DNA of 64,000 nt from JABSSA01 sp039984715 (GTDB lineage: Bacteria > Pseudomonadota > Alphaproteobacteria > Rhodobacterales > Rhodobacteraceae). A program made the position numbers and the translations under genes. This document shows, one piece after another, positions 25,539-34,778 of this stretch. Every line of letters starts with the position of its first letter. Positions within the stretch are counted from its first letter, which is position 1. The stretch is taken from assembly GCA_039984715.1 (NCBI GenBank), contig JBDWUA010000016.1, positions 124,001 to 188,000 on the forward strand. The letters run 5' to 3'. The notes under the pieces are model-generated. The model ran no database searches and was not told the DNA's origin. It saw only the letters and a program-made list of their open reading frames with translations.

Positions 25539-25708
25539 TGCGCGTTTCCTTGATGCTTTGTCTGATGAAGTAGGGGGTGAAGCGGGCAAAGTGCAAGCTG
25601 TCCGATGGGTTGGCGACGCAATAGAGCGCATTTTCTTGTGAAAATGGTGCCAATCCGGGGTGTGATGTTGAATTTACGCGTTCAAGTGGGTGTGGAATTG
25701 GTGGAGAC

Positions 25709-25757
25709 GGGGGGCGGACGCTGTTTCCGCTGCGCGGAAAGACGCCCCGCCCACCGT
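25709..25757 (-). other. Stem-loop downstream of the hydrolase gene
   Basis: GC-rich inverted repeat: TTTCCGC, TGC, GCGGAAA (7 bp) inside a GGGCG/CGCCC outer stem. It lies after the hydrolase stop on that gene's strand but has no T-run, so intrinsic termination is doubtful. A short part (cgcccgcccaccg) recurs near 32228, so it may be a dispersed repeat. Confidence 0.4.
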
Positions 25758-25803
25758 CCCTCAAGGGTCCGTGAGTGGCACCTTGGATTGTGTTCTGTGA
25801 TGT

Positions 25804-26751
25804 TTAAGCGGCCTCTGCTTTGAGAAACCGGGAGGTCAGATCGTCAAAGACTTGCCCGCGCAATGCAGGAACCTCCATTAGCACTTCGTGTTCGGCGTGT
25901 TCCATGATTTCGAGATGACCGTTGGGCCAACGCGCCATCCGATCATGGATGCGGCCTAAATGCACAATTCTTTCGTCTGTTCCCAAATAGGTCACGCAGG
26001 GCGTGTCAGGTGTGGGTTGTGAATGAAGCCAATTGCATTCTTCAATCGCCTCGCGCAGCCACACATAGCTGGGCCCGCCAAGCGCCAAATCGGGATGTTT
26101 GCGGATCTGATCGCCCATCATGTCCCACATGGCGCGGTCTTTGGTCAGCATGTTGTCTTTGAAGGGTGCGTTGTGAACGTAAGGGTCGGGCACTGTCGTT
26201 GGGGGGGTCAAATGCCCCAAGCCAAAAGCAGGCATGGCGTGTTTCAGCACAAACGCAAAGGGTTTCAAATGCGGTGCAATCCGAATACCCCACATTGGGC
26301 CAGTGAAGGCCGCGTATTCGACGGGCAACCCTTCGTTCAGGGCGCGCAGGCCAATGCAGCCCCCCATAGAATGGGCCAGCAGGAACCAGGGTTTTGGCAA
26401 ATTCAAGGATTCGGCAGTGGCGCGCATAGCCGCCACGTCCTTTTGATAATCAGGGAATTTATCGACATGGCCCACTTTGCGGTTTTCAGTCATGCGATCT
26501 GCCAAGCCTTGGCCACGCCAATCGATGGCTAAGGTAGTGAGCCCGCGGTTCGCCAATTCTTGAGCCGTTGGGGCGTATTTTTCGATATATTCAGTTCGCC
26601 CGGGGAACATGAAAACAGTTCCGCGGGCATTTGGGGTGGACCACAGGCCAAGGCGAATGCGCAAACCATCAGATGTTTGCGCCCAGAATGCTTGCGCCCC
26701 ATTTGGGCCGGGGGCAATGTCCGCGTGATAAGGAGCCTTGGCCAGTGTCAT
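25804..26751 (-). CDS. Alpha/beta hydrolase, lysophospholipase-like
   Basis: A 315-residue serine hydrolase of the monoacylglycerol lipase/PldB group. The nucleophile is S128 in AHSMGG; the oxyanion region is FMFPGRTEYIEKY and the DWRGQGLADR motif is typical of this group. The catalytic His is in the C-terminal EHAEHEVLME stretch and the acid is probably the D of LGTDERIV. It likely releases fatty acids from lysophospholipids or monoacylglycerols. The stop of the SCP2 gene's neighbour is three bases away, so both are likely in one transcript. Confidence 0.85.
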   Translation of the reverse strand: MTLAKAPYHADIAPGPNGAQAFWAQTSDGLRIRLGLWSTPNARGTVFMFPGRTEYIEKYAPTAQELANRGLTTLAIDWRGQGLADRMTENRKVGHVDKFPDYQKDVAAMRATAESLNLPKPWFLLAHSMGGCIGLRALNEGLPVEYAAFTGPMWGIRIAPHLKPFAFVLKHAMPAFGLGHLTPPTTVPDPYVHNAPFKDNMLTKDRAMWDMMGDQIRKHPDLALGGPSYVWLREAIEECNWLHSQPTPDTPCVTYLGTDERIVHLGRIHDRMARWPNGHLEIMEHAEHEVLMEVPALRGQVFDDLTSRFLKAEAA

Positions 26752-26754
26752 AGG

Positions 26755-27045
26755 TTAGGCCAGTGCAGAAGCGAGTTTCATCGCCATGCCCATGTCCCCA
26801 TCTACCGAGAGTTTGCCCGTCATAAACGCAGATGTCGGATTGGTGTCCCCGGATAGGATGGATTGGAACGTGTCGGCATCCGCCTTCAGTGTCACATCCG
26901 CTTCGTCATCGGAAACCCGCGCGCCTGATCCGTCTAGGATAATGGCACCCATTCCTTCGATTTCGAACTTTGCACTGCCACCAAAATCTGAACCTGTCAG
27001 TTTTTCATTGAGAACAGCAACGGCCTGATCGAGCACTTCACTCAT
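26755..27045 (-). CDS. SCP2 sterol-binding domain protein
   Basis: A 96-residue stand-alone SCP2 domain: AVLNEKLTGSDFGGSAKFEI at the start, the central VTLKADADTFQSILSGDTNP and a C-terminal KLSVDGDMGMAMKLASAL, the full domain pattern. Such proteins bind lipids or acyl-CoA in a hydrophobic tunnel. It lies just upstream of the lysophospholipase-like gene (3-base gap), suggesting shared lipid handling. ATG 27045 has GGGAGA upstream. Confidence 0.9.
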   Translation of the reverse strand: MSEVLDQAVAVLNEKLTGSDFGGSAKFEIEGMGAIILDGSGARVSDDEADVTLKADADTFQSILSGDTNPTSAFMTGKLSVDGDMGMAMKLASALA

Positions 27046-27123
27046 CTTTGTCTCCCATTTTTTCTGTTGTATTGCTCGTGCGCACTGGATTTGGTTCGCA
27101 GAGCTGTTACATTCCCTAGTGTT

Positions 27124-27681
27124 ATGGGCATCATGCGTCAAAATCTCTACCGTATCGTTACGGCATTTAGTCTTATGGTCGGGTATTCCTTACCTTTGGC
27201 TGCTCAATCTGAGCTTGAGCCTTTGCTGGAAGAGTTGAAATCTGCGGAAAAGCCGCGCGCCGTTCAGATCGTGCGCGAAGTTGAACGCGAATGGGGGCTG
27301 TCTGGGTCGACATCAGTGGATATGCTGCTGCGTCGTGGGCACGAGGCCATGGAAGAAGAAGATTGGCGGCAGGCCATCGAACATCTAACGGCCGTGACAG
27401 ATCATGCGCCAGAGTTCGCCGAAGGCTGGCACGCACGCGCAACTGCGTTTTTCCAATCGGGAAAATTTGGCCCAGCGATTGGCGATTTGCAGCGTGCATT
27501 GGCCTTAAACCCTAACAATTGGAATGCGATTTATGGATTGGGGATCGTTTTTCAGGAACTGGGCGATCATGTTCGCGCGGCAGACGCGTTTCAAATGACT
27601 CTGGACTTGCATCCGCATCACGAGAACGCCACTGAGGCATTGAAACAAGTACAGCGGTTCGGAGTTGGGCAAACGCTCTAA
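27124..27681 (+). CDS. Periplasmic TPR protein
   Basis: About 185 residues: a signal peptide (MRQNLYRIVTAFSLMVGYSLPLAAQ) followed by at least three tetratricopeptide repeats (HEAMEEEDWRQAIEHL, ARATAFFQSGKFGPAIGDL, LGIVFQELGDHVRAADAF with NPNNW). It should be an exported scaffold protein. ATG 27124 or 27133 are possible; both precede the signal sequence. It is divergent from the SCP2 gene and its end lies 19 bases before the helicase start. Confidence 0.8.
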   Translation: MGIMRQNLYRIVTAFSLMVGYSLPLAAQSELEPLLEELKSAEKPRAVQIVREVEREWGLSGSTSVDMLLRRGHEAMEEEDWRQAIEHLTAVTDHAPEFAEGWHARATAFFQSGKFGPAIGDLQRALALNPNNWNAIYGLGIVFQELGDHVRAADAFQMTLDLHPHHENATEALKQVQRFGVGQTL

Positions 27682-27700
27682 CTCTTTTTCGGAGACGCGG

Positions 27701-30571
27701 ATGAACGAGCGGCGGGTGGCGGCGGTATTAGGCCCCACCAACACAGGTAAAACCACCTATGCAATCGAGCGGATGCTGGCGCATCGGACAGGCATTATCG
27801 GCCTGCCTTTACGCTTGCTTGCGCGTGAAGTGTTTGATCGCATTGTGCAATTGCGCGGCCCGTCTGTGGTGGCTTTGGTCACGGGCGAGGAACGCATTGT
27901 GCCGCCACGCGCGCAATATTGGGTATGTACCGTTGAGGCGATGCCCGAAGGCATGGGCTGTGATTTTCTAGCGATTGACGAAGTGCAATTATGCGCGGAT
28001 CCGGAACGGGGTCATGTGTTCACCGACCGGTTGCTGCGCGCGCGCGGGCTGCATGAAACGCTGTTTTTAGGGGCATCGACCATGCGCGGGCCAATTGCTG
28101 CGTTGGTGCCCGAGACCTATTTTCTGACGCGTGATCGCATGAGTGATTTGGCCTATGCGGGGCAAAAGAAAATCAGCCGGATGCGTCCAAGGTCGGCGAT
28201 TGTCGGGTTTTCCGTTGAAAATGTCTATGCGATTGCGGAGCTTATTCGACGCCAACGGGGGGGGGCGGCGGTTGTGATGGGCGCTTTGTCGCCGCGCACA
28301 CGCAATGCGCAGGTGGCGATGTATCAAGAGGGCGAGGTTGATTTTCTGGTCGCGACGGATGCGATCGGGATGGGGCTTAACCTTGATATTGATCACGTTG
28401 CCTTTTCCAGCCTGTCGAAATTTGATGGCCGTCGTATGCGGCCCTTGGCGCCTAATGAATTGGCGCAGATTGCGGGACGGGCAGGGCGCGGACAGAAGAA
28501 CGGCACGTTTGGGGTCACAGGGGATGCGCCTGCTTTGCCTGATGAGGTCGCGAGCGCGATCATGGATCATCGGTTTACACCGCTTAAAAAGTTGATTTGG
28601 CGCAATCATGCTTTGGAATTTGGGTCAGTTGACCGGTTGATTGGGTCGCTTGAGCAAGCCCCTGATCATGAGGCGTTGACCAAGGCGCGTGATTCTGACG
28701 ACCTGGTGGCGTTGAAAGCAATGGGCCAAGATGCTGAAATTGCAGCGCGCGCGACGGATGGCCCATCGGTTCGATTGCTTTGGGATGTGTGCCGTGTTCC
28801 GGACTTTCGCGGCATCAGCAATGCAGAGCATGCGAACCTTTTGGGGCTCATTTACAACTTTCTGCATCAGCGCGGAAAAGTGCCGAATGACTTCTTTGAA
28901 CGGCAGGTTCGACGCATTGATCGCACAGACGGAGATATCGACGCGTTATCAAAGCGCTTGGCTTTCATCCGAACTTGGACTTATGTGTCGCAGCGAAAAG
29001 ATTGGGTAGAAGACGAAATTCATTGGCGCGCCGAGACTCGCGCTGTAGAAGACCGCTTGTCAGATGCTTTGCATGAGAAACTGACACAGAGATTTGTGGA
29101 TCGGCGCACATCCGTTTTATTGCGCCGACTGGGCCAAAAGGAGGCCATGGTGGCCGAAGTTAACGACGCTGGTGATGTGACCGTAGAAGGCGAATTCGTC
29201 GGACGGTTAGAAGGTTTTCGATTCACGCTGGATAAATCCGCAGCGGGACAGGAAGCGAAAACGGTAAAAACGGCTGCTTTGCAGGCTTTGGCACCGCATT
29301 TTCATTTGCGCGCAGACCGCTTTTACAATGCGCCAGATACCGAAATTGATTTCACGGAACAGGGTGGATTGATGTGGGGGTCTGCTGCGATTGGCAAATT
29401 GGTCGCCGGTCAAGATCCCTTGAAACCGCGCATTGAAGCCTTTGTGGATGACATTGCAGGTGCAGATGTTGCCGAAAAAGTGCAGCGTCGATTGCAGCAT
29501 TTCATGGATCGCAAGATACAAGCGCTGTTCGAGCCGTTGTTCGAAATGCAAAAAGACGAAGCGCTTGCCGGGCTTGCAAAGGGATTCGCGTTCCAGTTGA
29601 TCGAAGGGTTTGGCGTACTGCCACGCAATGCTGTGGCCGATGATGTCAAAGCGCTGGATCAGGATTCGCGCGGATTCTTGCGCAAGCATGGCGTTCGTTT
29701 TGGCCAGTTCACAATCTTTATGCCGGCTTTGTTAAAACCCGCTCCGACACGGTTGCGGTTGGTCCTTTGGGCCTTGTCAAAAGACTTGGGCGAATTCCCC
29801 GAATCGCCACCACCGGGATTGGTGACGGTTCCAAGCATGTCAGATGCGCCACAAGGCACTGATACGATTGCCGGATACCGCAATGCGGGTACGCGGGCGA
29901 TCCGGATCGATATGTTGGAACGTTTGGCCGATATGCTGCGTTCCGAGGATTCGCGCGGCGGGTTTGAGGCCAAAGCCGATATGCTGTCGATCACCGGAAT
30001 GACGCTGGAGCAGTTTGCAGATTTGATGCAGGGGCTTGGGTATAAAGCCGAGCAGGGCGAGCGCGAAAAAGTCAAAGCCGTGCCAGCGCCGGAGTCGGTG
30101 CCAGCGTCGGAGAAAGCTGCTGACGAAACTGTTGCTGAGGGTACTGCTGAGGACGCGCCAGTTGCAGAAGGCGCACCGGCAGAAGATGCTCCGGTTGTTG
30201 CAGAAAAGCCAGCTGAAGAAGCTGTTGCTGAGGCGAAATCGGACGACACGTCAGATGTTGCGGCCCCGGCAGAAGAGGCCGAAGCGCCTGAGATGGAAGT
30301 GTTTTATACCTTCGCTTGGGGTGGTGGACGACCTAACAATAACCGTGGACGTCCGGCGCAAGGCGATCAGCCACAGCGCAAAGGGGGTGGCAAACGTCCC
30401 CAAGGAAATAAGGCCCAAGGCAACAAGGGCGGTGGCAAGCAGCAAAACCGGGGCAAAGGCCAGCGAGATGGCGGAAAGTCCTTTTCGGCGCGCCCACCCA
30501 AGAAAGAAAAAACCATTGATCCAGATAATCCCTTCGCAGCTGCGCTTATGGGGCTGAAGGACAACAGCTAA
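27701..30571 (+). CDS. SUV3-like RNA helicase with long low-complexity tail
   Basis: A 956-residue helicase. Walker A is GPTNTGKT (11-18), the Walker B/DEAD-equivalent is IDEVQLCADPERG (about 97), and motif VI-type QIAGRAGRGQKNGTFG appears at about 262; this set matches the SUV3/mitochondrial-degradosome helicase family common in alphaproteobacteria. From about residue 795 comes an Ala/Glu/Pro-rich repetitive stretch (about 90 residues of EAPAEDAP-like units) and then a Gly/Asn/Lys/Gln-rich basic tail, likely for RNA or protein contacts. It probably unwinds RNA during decay. Translationally coupled to the S4 gene (TAATG overlap). Confidence 0.88.
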   Translation: MNERRVAAVLGPTNTGKTTYAIERMLAHRTGIIGLPLRLLAREVFDRIVQLRGPSVVALVTGEERIVPPRAQYWVCTVEAMPEGMGCDFLAIDEVQLCADPERGHVFTDRLLRARGLHETLFLGASTMRGPIAALVPETYFLTRDRMSDLAYAGQKKISRMRPRSAIVGFSVENVYAIAELIRRQRGGAAVVMGALSPRTRNAQVAMYQEGEVDFLVATDAIGMGLNLDIDHVAFSSLSKFDGRRMRPLAPNELAQIAGRAGRGQKNGTFGVTGDAPALPDEVASAIMDHRFTPLKKLIWRNHALEFGSVDRLIGSLEQAPDHEALTKARDSDDLVALKAMGQDAEIAARATDGPSVRLLWDVCRVPDFRGISNAEHANLLGLIYNFLHQRGKVPNDFFERQVRRIDRTDGDIDALSKRLAFIRTWTYVSQRKDWVEDEIHWRAETRAVEDRLSDALHEKLTQRFVDRRTSVLLRRLGQKEAMVAEVNDAGDVTVEGEFVGRLEGFRFTLDKSAAGQEAKTVKTAALQALAPHFHLRADRFYNAPDTEIDFTEQGGLMWGSAAIGKLVAGQDPLKPRIEAFVDDIAGADVAEKVQRRLQHFMDRKIQALFEPLFEMQKDEALAGLAKGFAFQLIEGFGVLPRNAVADDVKALDQDSRGFLRKHGVRFGQFTIFMPALLKPAPTRLRLVLWALSKDLGEFPESPPPGLVTVPSMSDAPQGTDTIAGYRNAGTRAIRIDMLERLADMLRSEDSRGGFEAKADMLSITGMTLEQFADLMQGLGYKAEQGEREKVKAVPAPESVPASEKAADETVAEGTAEDAPVAEGAPAEDAPVVAEKPAEEAVAEAKSDDTSDVAAPAEEAEAPEMEVFYTFAWGGGRPNNNRGRPAQGDQPQRKGGGKRPQGNKAQGNKGGGKQQNRGKGQRDGGKSFSARPPKKEKTIDPDNPFAAALMGLKDNS

Positions 30572-30954
30572 TGTCCCAAACCGCTGCCAAAGAGCGGTTG
30601 GATAAATGGTTGTGGCATGCGCGCTTTTTCAAGACGCGCAGTTTGGCATCAACAAAAGTGTCTGATGGGGCTGTTCGGGTAAACCAGCAGCCCGTCAGCA
30701 AACGCGCAACGACCATTGGTCCGGGTGACGTGTTGACGTTTTCGCAGGGCGATTGGGTGCGTGTTATTCAAATCGAAGCGGTCGCAACCCGGCGTGGACC
30801 AGCCCCTGAGGCACAGGCGTTGTATACAGATTTGTCGCCAGAGCGTCCAAAGCGGGAGTATGTTCCGGAAAACCCTGCTTTTGAGGGAAAAGGGCGTCCG
30901 ACCAAAAAACAACGTAGGCAGGCTGATCTTTCACGCAGGCAACACCTTGAATGA
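30571..30954 (+). CDS. S4-domain RNA-binding protein, Hsp15-like
   Basis: A 127-residue protein with an N-terminal S4 domain (RLDKWLWHARFFKTRSLAS..V..G.VRVN) and a basic tail (KGRPTKKQRRQADLSRRQ). Hsp15 binds 50S subunits carrying stalled nascent chains; this is the usual call for such proteins. It starts on the last base of the helicase stop, linking both to RNA metabolism. Confidence 0.9.
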   Translation: MSQTAAKERLDKWLWHARFFKTRSLASTKVSDGAVRVNQQPVSKRATTIGPGDVLTFSQGDWVRVIQIEAVATRRGPAPEAQALYTDLSPERPKREYVPENPAFEGKGRPTKKQRRQADLSRRQHLE

Positions 30955-31003
30955 TTGCGGCGGCTGATCTAGCTACACCAAGACTAAGATTACGGAATGA
31001 CCT

Positions 31004-31342
31004 ATGACCTATATCGTCAACGACAGCTGCATTGCCTGCAAATACACCGATTGTGTGGAAGTTTGCCCAGTGGATTGCTTTTATGAGGGGGAGAACATGC
31101 TTGTGATCCACCCGGATGAATGCATTGATTGTGGTGTGTGCGAACCTGAATGCCCGGCGGATGCGATCCGCCCGGACACGGATGCGGATATGGAAAAATG
31201 GGTTGAGTTCAACCGAAAGTATTCGGAATTGTGGCCTGTAATTATCACCAAAAAAGATCCATTGCCTGAAGCTGAAGAACGCGATGGAGAGGCTGGAAAG
31301 CTTGAAAAGTATTTCTCGGAAGCACCGGGTGAGGGAGGTTGA
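31004..31342 (+). CDS. fdxA: 7Fe ferredoxin
   Basis: A 112-residue ferredoxin with the FdxA cysteine pattern: CIACKYTDCVEVCPVDC and CIDCGVCEPEC, giving one [3Fe-4S] and one [4Fe-4S] cluster. The C-terminal extension (WVEFNRKYSELWPVI) is typical of the FdxA type. It carries electrons in the cytoplasm; its partner is not visible here. ATG 31004 is 49 bases after the S4 gene. Confidence 0.95.
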   Translation: MTYIVNDSCIACKYTDCVEVCPVDCFYEGENMLVIHPDECIDCGVCEPECPADAIRPDTDADMEKWVEFNRKYSELWPVIITKKDPLPEAEERDGEAGKLEKYFSEAPGEGG

Positions 31343-31530
31343 CCCGACTCTGGTTTTTGTGGGATCGAAGAAGGAAAGAAGCCCCGGACGCAGGGGTCTT
31401 GCGTGGCTGACGCTGCGTAGGCTTTATATCGCCTCGATTTTGTGATATAAGCGTCGTGAATCTGACGTATGGACGCTTTTCTGGCCGACTGAACCACTCA
31501 AGTCGGTCAAATACCCTGACCTGAATTCAT

Positions 31531-31567
31531 AACCTGCCGGGGCCCAGTGGCACCGTACAGGTTTTTT
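31531..31567 (+). terminator. Intrinsic terminator upstream of carD
   Basis: AACCTG / CAGGTTTTTT stem, extended inside by CGG.GCC and GGC.CCG with one mismatch, followed by six T. It lies 189 bases after fdxA and 51 before carD, so it ends the fdxA transcript or acts in a carD leader. Confidence 0.7.
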
Positions 31568-31617
31568 GGTGTCAATGCGTTCGTCAGGCTGGGATCGTGG
31601 TCTGGATGAGGACAAAC

Positions 31618-32127
31618 ATGAGTAAGAAGAAACTCGACTTTCGCCCGAATGAATACGTGGTCTATCCTGCGCATGGCGTTGGACAGATTGTGTCTATTGA
31701 AGAGCAGGAAGTCGCGGGGATCACGCTGGAACTTTTCGTGGTCTCTTTTGAGAAAGACAAGATGACACTGCGGGTGCCGACGAATAAGGCAACGGTTTTT
31801 GGCATGCGTGCCTTGTCGAGCCCCGATGTGATCAGTCAGGCGATGCGCACGTTGAAGGGCAAAGCCAAGGTCAAGCGGGCGATGTGGTCGCGACGGGCTC
31901 AGGAATATGAGCAAAAGATCAACTCGGGCGATCTGATTGCGATTGCTGAAGTTGTGCGTGATTTGCACCGCACGGATGATCAACGCGAGCAAAGTTATTC
32001 CGAGCGTCAGTTGTATGAAGCTGCGTTGGAGCGGTTGACCCGCGAAGTTGCCGCCGTATCGGGCGGTGATGAGCTGGCAGCTGCAAAAGAAGTTGGTGAT
32101 GTTTTGATGAGCCGCGTTGCGGCGTAA
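31618..32127 (+). CDS. carD: CarD-family transcription regulator
   Basis: A 169-residue CarD/CdnL protein. The N-terminal RNA-polymerase-interacting domain is clear (YVVYPAHGVGQIVSIEEQE, MTLRVPTNKA) and the helical C-terminal DNA-binding part follows (RREAQEYEQK region, SYSERQLYEAALERLTREVA). In alphaproteobacteria it stabilises open complexes at many promoters, including rRNA. ATG 31618 is the family start. A strong terminator follows the gene. Confidence 0.95.
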   Translation: MSKKKLDFRPNEYVVYPAHGVGQIVSIEEQEVAGITLELFVVSFEKDKMTLRVPTNKATVFGMRALSSPDVISQAMRTLKGKAKVKRAMWSRRAQEYEQKINSGDLIAIAEVVRDLHRTDDQREQSYSERQLYEAALERLTREVAAVSGGDELAAAKEVGDVLMSRVAA

Positions 32128-32149
32128 TCTGAACGTCGGATAAAATGAG

Positions 32150-32186
32150 AGGCCGCACTTGAGATGTTGAGCGCGGCCTTTTTTTG
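32150..32186 (+). terminator. Intrinsic terminator after carD
   Basis: AGGCCGC, a 16-base loop, then GCGGCCT followed by seven T in a row; 22 bases past the carD stop. A textbook rho-independent terminator. Confidence 0.85.
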
Positions 32187-32258
32187 TGCTCGGTTAGCGG
32201 GTCTGTTTGGCCGTTGGCCAAAGGCGCCCGCCCACCGACCCTGACAAATTTTCCCCAG

Positions 32259-34145
32259 TTAAGCGGATTTCTCTTGTTCTTCTTCGGCCTTTGCCGAGAT
32301 TGCGAATTCAAGGTCCTTTTCCAGAGCCTTTGCGCGTTCGATATAAGCTTTGTTTTCGGAGTTGCGGATATCGGGATCCCAGAGTTCCGCCAGTTGGCGG
32401 ACGGCGTCGCGGTCATGATGATAAAAGACCTCTTCGGCTTGCGCGGCTTCGAAGTCGGTTAACCCCATGTTTTCAAGAACGTACCGGCCCGCGCGCAGGG
32501 ATCCATCAAAGAGTTCGCGGACAATGTCGTTGGCGCCCGCTCGGTAGAGGCGATAGACGTGCAGCCGGTCGTGTGCGCGTGCAACAATGTGAAGGTCGGG
32601 GCGCAGTTTGCGTGCAAATTCGACAAGTTTGGTCGCGGCGACGGGATCATCAAGTGAGACCACAAGCACACTGGCTTTTTGTAGGCCAGCCGCCTGAAGG
32701 ATGTCAGGACGAGAGGGATCACCCAGAAACCCTTTGTACCCAAATTTGCGCATCAAGGTTATGGTTTTGATGTCGTGATCTAGGACAACGGTTTTGAACC
32801 CCGAAGCTTGCACCAGTCGATTGACGATTTGGCCAAATCGACCGATGCCGGCGATAATGATGGGTCCGTCGATATCGATGTCATCGGCTTGGGGCGTTTC
32901 AGCCGACTCCTGCATTCGGCGCGAAATCAGATCGTAAATTATGAAAAGCAGCGGCGTGATCAGCATCGTGAGCGCAATGACCAACAACAAAGTCTCTGCG
33001 ATTTGTTCAGCGATGACACCTTGCCCAACTGAAAATGCCACAAGGATAAACCCAAATTCACCGGCCTGCCCAAGTGCAAGAGTAAAGAGCCATCGATCCC
33101 GGCCATTGATGTTGAAGGCCACGGCAAGCAGGTAGAGCACCGAGCCTTTGATCAGGATGACGAGAAGTGCCATCGATAACAGGGCAGGCCAACGGTCAAA
33201 GAGAAGTGCGAAATTAATGCCTGCTCCGACGGTGATAAAGAACAAGCCCAGCAGCAGACCTTTGAAGGGTTCAAGGTCGGTTTCCAGTTCGTGACGGAAT
33301 TCTGAGGAGGCAAGGACAACACCGGCGAGGAAGGCCCCTAAGGCGGGTGACAGGCCAACAAGGTTCATCAAGAAGGAAATGCCCACGACGATGAGCAAGG
33401 CAAGTGCTGTGTACATTTCGCGCAAGCGTGTTGCGTGGATAAATCGAAAGATTGGGCGGGTGGCGAAGATACCAAACAGGATGACGGCCAGAACTGCACC
33501 AAGTGTGACCAGCGTGACGCCCCATGCGGGCAGGCCTTCGACTAAGCTTAGCCCGTGACCATGGGCGATGTCTTCACCTGCCGTAAGCGACTTTCGCGCG
33601 ATGGATCCATCCGGCAGGATGCTGACGGGCAGCGTAACAACAAGCAGCGGCATGAAGGCGAGGATGGGGATGACTGCAATGTCTTGCGTCAGCAGGACGG
33701 AAAAGACGCTGCGCCCACCACTGGTTTGCATCAGGCCTTTTTCAGACAAGGTTTGCAGAACAATGGCGGTTGATGACAAGGACAGGGTCAAGCCGATCGC
33801 GACAGCCGATCCCCATGGTTGGTTATAAGCCATCGCGACGCCCATAATCAGCAGGGCCGAAACGCCGACTTGCATGCCGCCAAGCCCCACAAGTTTGTGG
33901 CGCATATCCCATAAGGCACGGGGTTCGAGTTCAAGCCCAATGAGGAACAACATCATTACAACGCCAAATTCAGCGAAATGTTGTAATGCCTCTGTTTCTG
34001 ACCCCACAAGGCCAAAAACGGGCCCGATTATGATGCCCGCAGCCAAATACCCCAACACTGAACCAAGACCTAAGCGGGCGGCAATTGGAACGGCGATGAC
34101 GGCTGCGGCGAGGTAAATTGTTGCTTGATAAAGAAATTCTTCCAT
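32259..34145 (-). CDS. CPA2 cation:proton antiporter with RCK domain, Kef type
   Basis: A 628-residue protein: twelve or so membrane helices (residues 1-390; GLTLSLSSTAIVLQTLSEKG is the conserved discontinuous-helix region) followed by a soluble RCK/TrkA-N domain from about 405 (IIIAGIGRFGQIVNRLV, Rossmann nucleotide-binding motif) and a short helical tail. This is the KefB/KefC layout for K+/H+ exchange. The glutathione-type gating seen in E. coli cannot be judged. It is a single-gene unit, converging on carD. Confidence 0.92.
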   Translation of the reverse strand: MEEFLYQATIYLAAAVIAVPIAARLGLGSVLGYLAAGIIIGPVFGLVGSETEALQHFAEFGVVMMLFLIGLELEPRALWDMRHKLVGLGGMQVGVSALLIMGVAMAYNQPWGSAVAIGLTLSLSSTAIVLQTLSEKGLMQTSGGRSVFSVLLTQDIAVIPILAFMPLLVVTLPVSILPDGSIARKSLTAGEDIAHGHGLSLVEGLPAWGVTLVTLGAVLAVILFGIFATRPIFRFIHATRLREMYTALALLIVVGISFLMNLVGLSPALGAFLAGVVLASSEFRHELETDLEPFKGLLLGLFFITVGAGINFALLFDRWPALLSMALLVILIKGSVLYLLAVAFNINGRDRWLFTLALGQAGEFGFILVAFSVGQGVIAEQIAETLLLVIALTMLITPLLFIIYDLISRRMQESAETPQADDIDIDGPIIIAGIGRFGQIVNRLVQASGFKTVVLDHDIKTITLMRKFGYKGFLGDPSRPDILQAAGLQKASVLVVSLDDPVAATKLVEFARKLRPDLHIVARAHDRLHVYRLYRAGANDIVRELFDGSLRAGRYVLENMGLTDFEAAQAEEVFYHHDRDAVRQLAELWDPDIRNSENKAYIERAKALEKDLEFAISAKAEEEQEKSA

Positions 34146-34185
34146 CTCGAACCACTGCTATGGGTGTTTGACATCAATGTAGCGA

Positions 34186-34641
34186 TCAAGTTGGCAAAGG
34201 GCCATCTTGCTTAAGTTGAGCCATGACTATTTGACTGTGTACGCGAGAAACCGCCGGGTGAGGTAGGAGAGTCTCGTGAATAAGGGTGTTCAACGCTGAT
34301 AAGTCTGCACAATAGACGCGCAACAAGTAATCCGCATCGCCGGTCATAGTCCAAGCGCTGATGATTTCTGGGCGAATTGTGCACAGGCGCGCAAAGCTTT
34401 GTGCGGTTTCTGGGCCGTGCACAGCAAGGTGTACTTGAACAAAGGCCTGCACATCCAAACCAAGCTGTTTCGGGTCAAGGCGCGCTGTGTAACCGACGAT
34501 GATGCCGTCCGCTTCCAGTCGTTGACGTCGGCGGCTGATTTGGCTGGCGGACAGCCCCAATGCGTCAGACAATTCCTGCGCGGTCATCTGGGCGTTTTGT
34601 TGCAACGCGTCAATCAAGCGGGAATCTGTCGAATCGATCAT
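34186..34641 (-). CDS. Lrp/AsnC-family regulator
   Basis: A 151-residue Lrp/AsnC regulator: N-terminal helix-turn-helix (MTAQELSDALGLSASQISRRRQRLE) and a C-terminal RAM ligand-sensing domain (TMTGDADYLLRVYC). It is divergent from hppD with a 137-bp gap, so it is the likely activator or repressor of tyrosine breakdown, as in other proteobacterial hpd loci. The ligand would be an aromatic amino acid or its keto acid (inference). Confidence 0.9.
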   Translation of the reverse strand: MIDSTDSRLIDALQQNAQMTAQELSDALGLSASQISRRRQRLEADGIIVGYTARLDPKQLGLDVQAFVQVHLAVHGPETAQSFARLCTIRPEIISAWTMTGDADYLLRVYCADLSALNTLIHETLLPHPAVSRVHSQIVMAQLKQDGPLPT

Positions 34642-34778
34642 ATGCGTATTCCTTGCGTGTTACGTCAATATTGTGCGGATTTCGTGCGTGATCAACATAA
34701 TTACATTAAAAATTGCGCCCCGAACGCATATGTAGTGCTTGATGCTTGCACAAACACGTTACGCAACAGGAGACGCAG

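Noticed and set aside
25709..25757. Rho-independent terminator
   Set aside because: Stable stem but no T-run on the relevant strand; listed as a stem-loop only.
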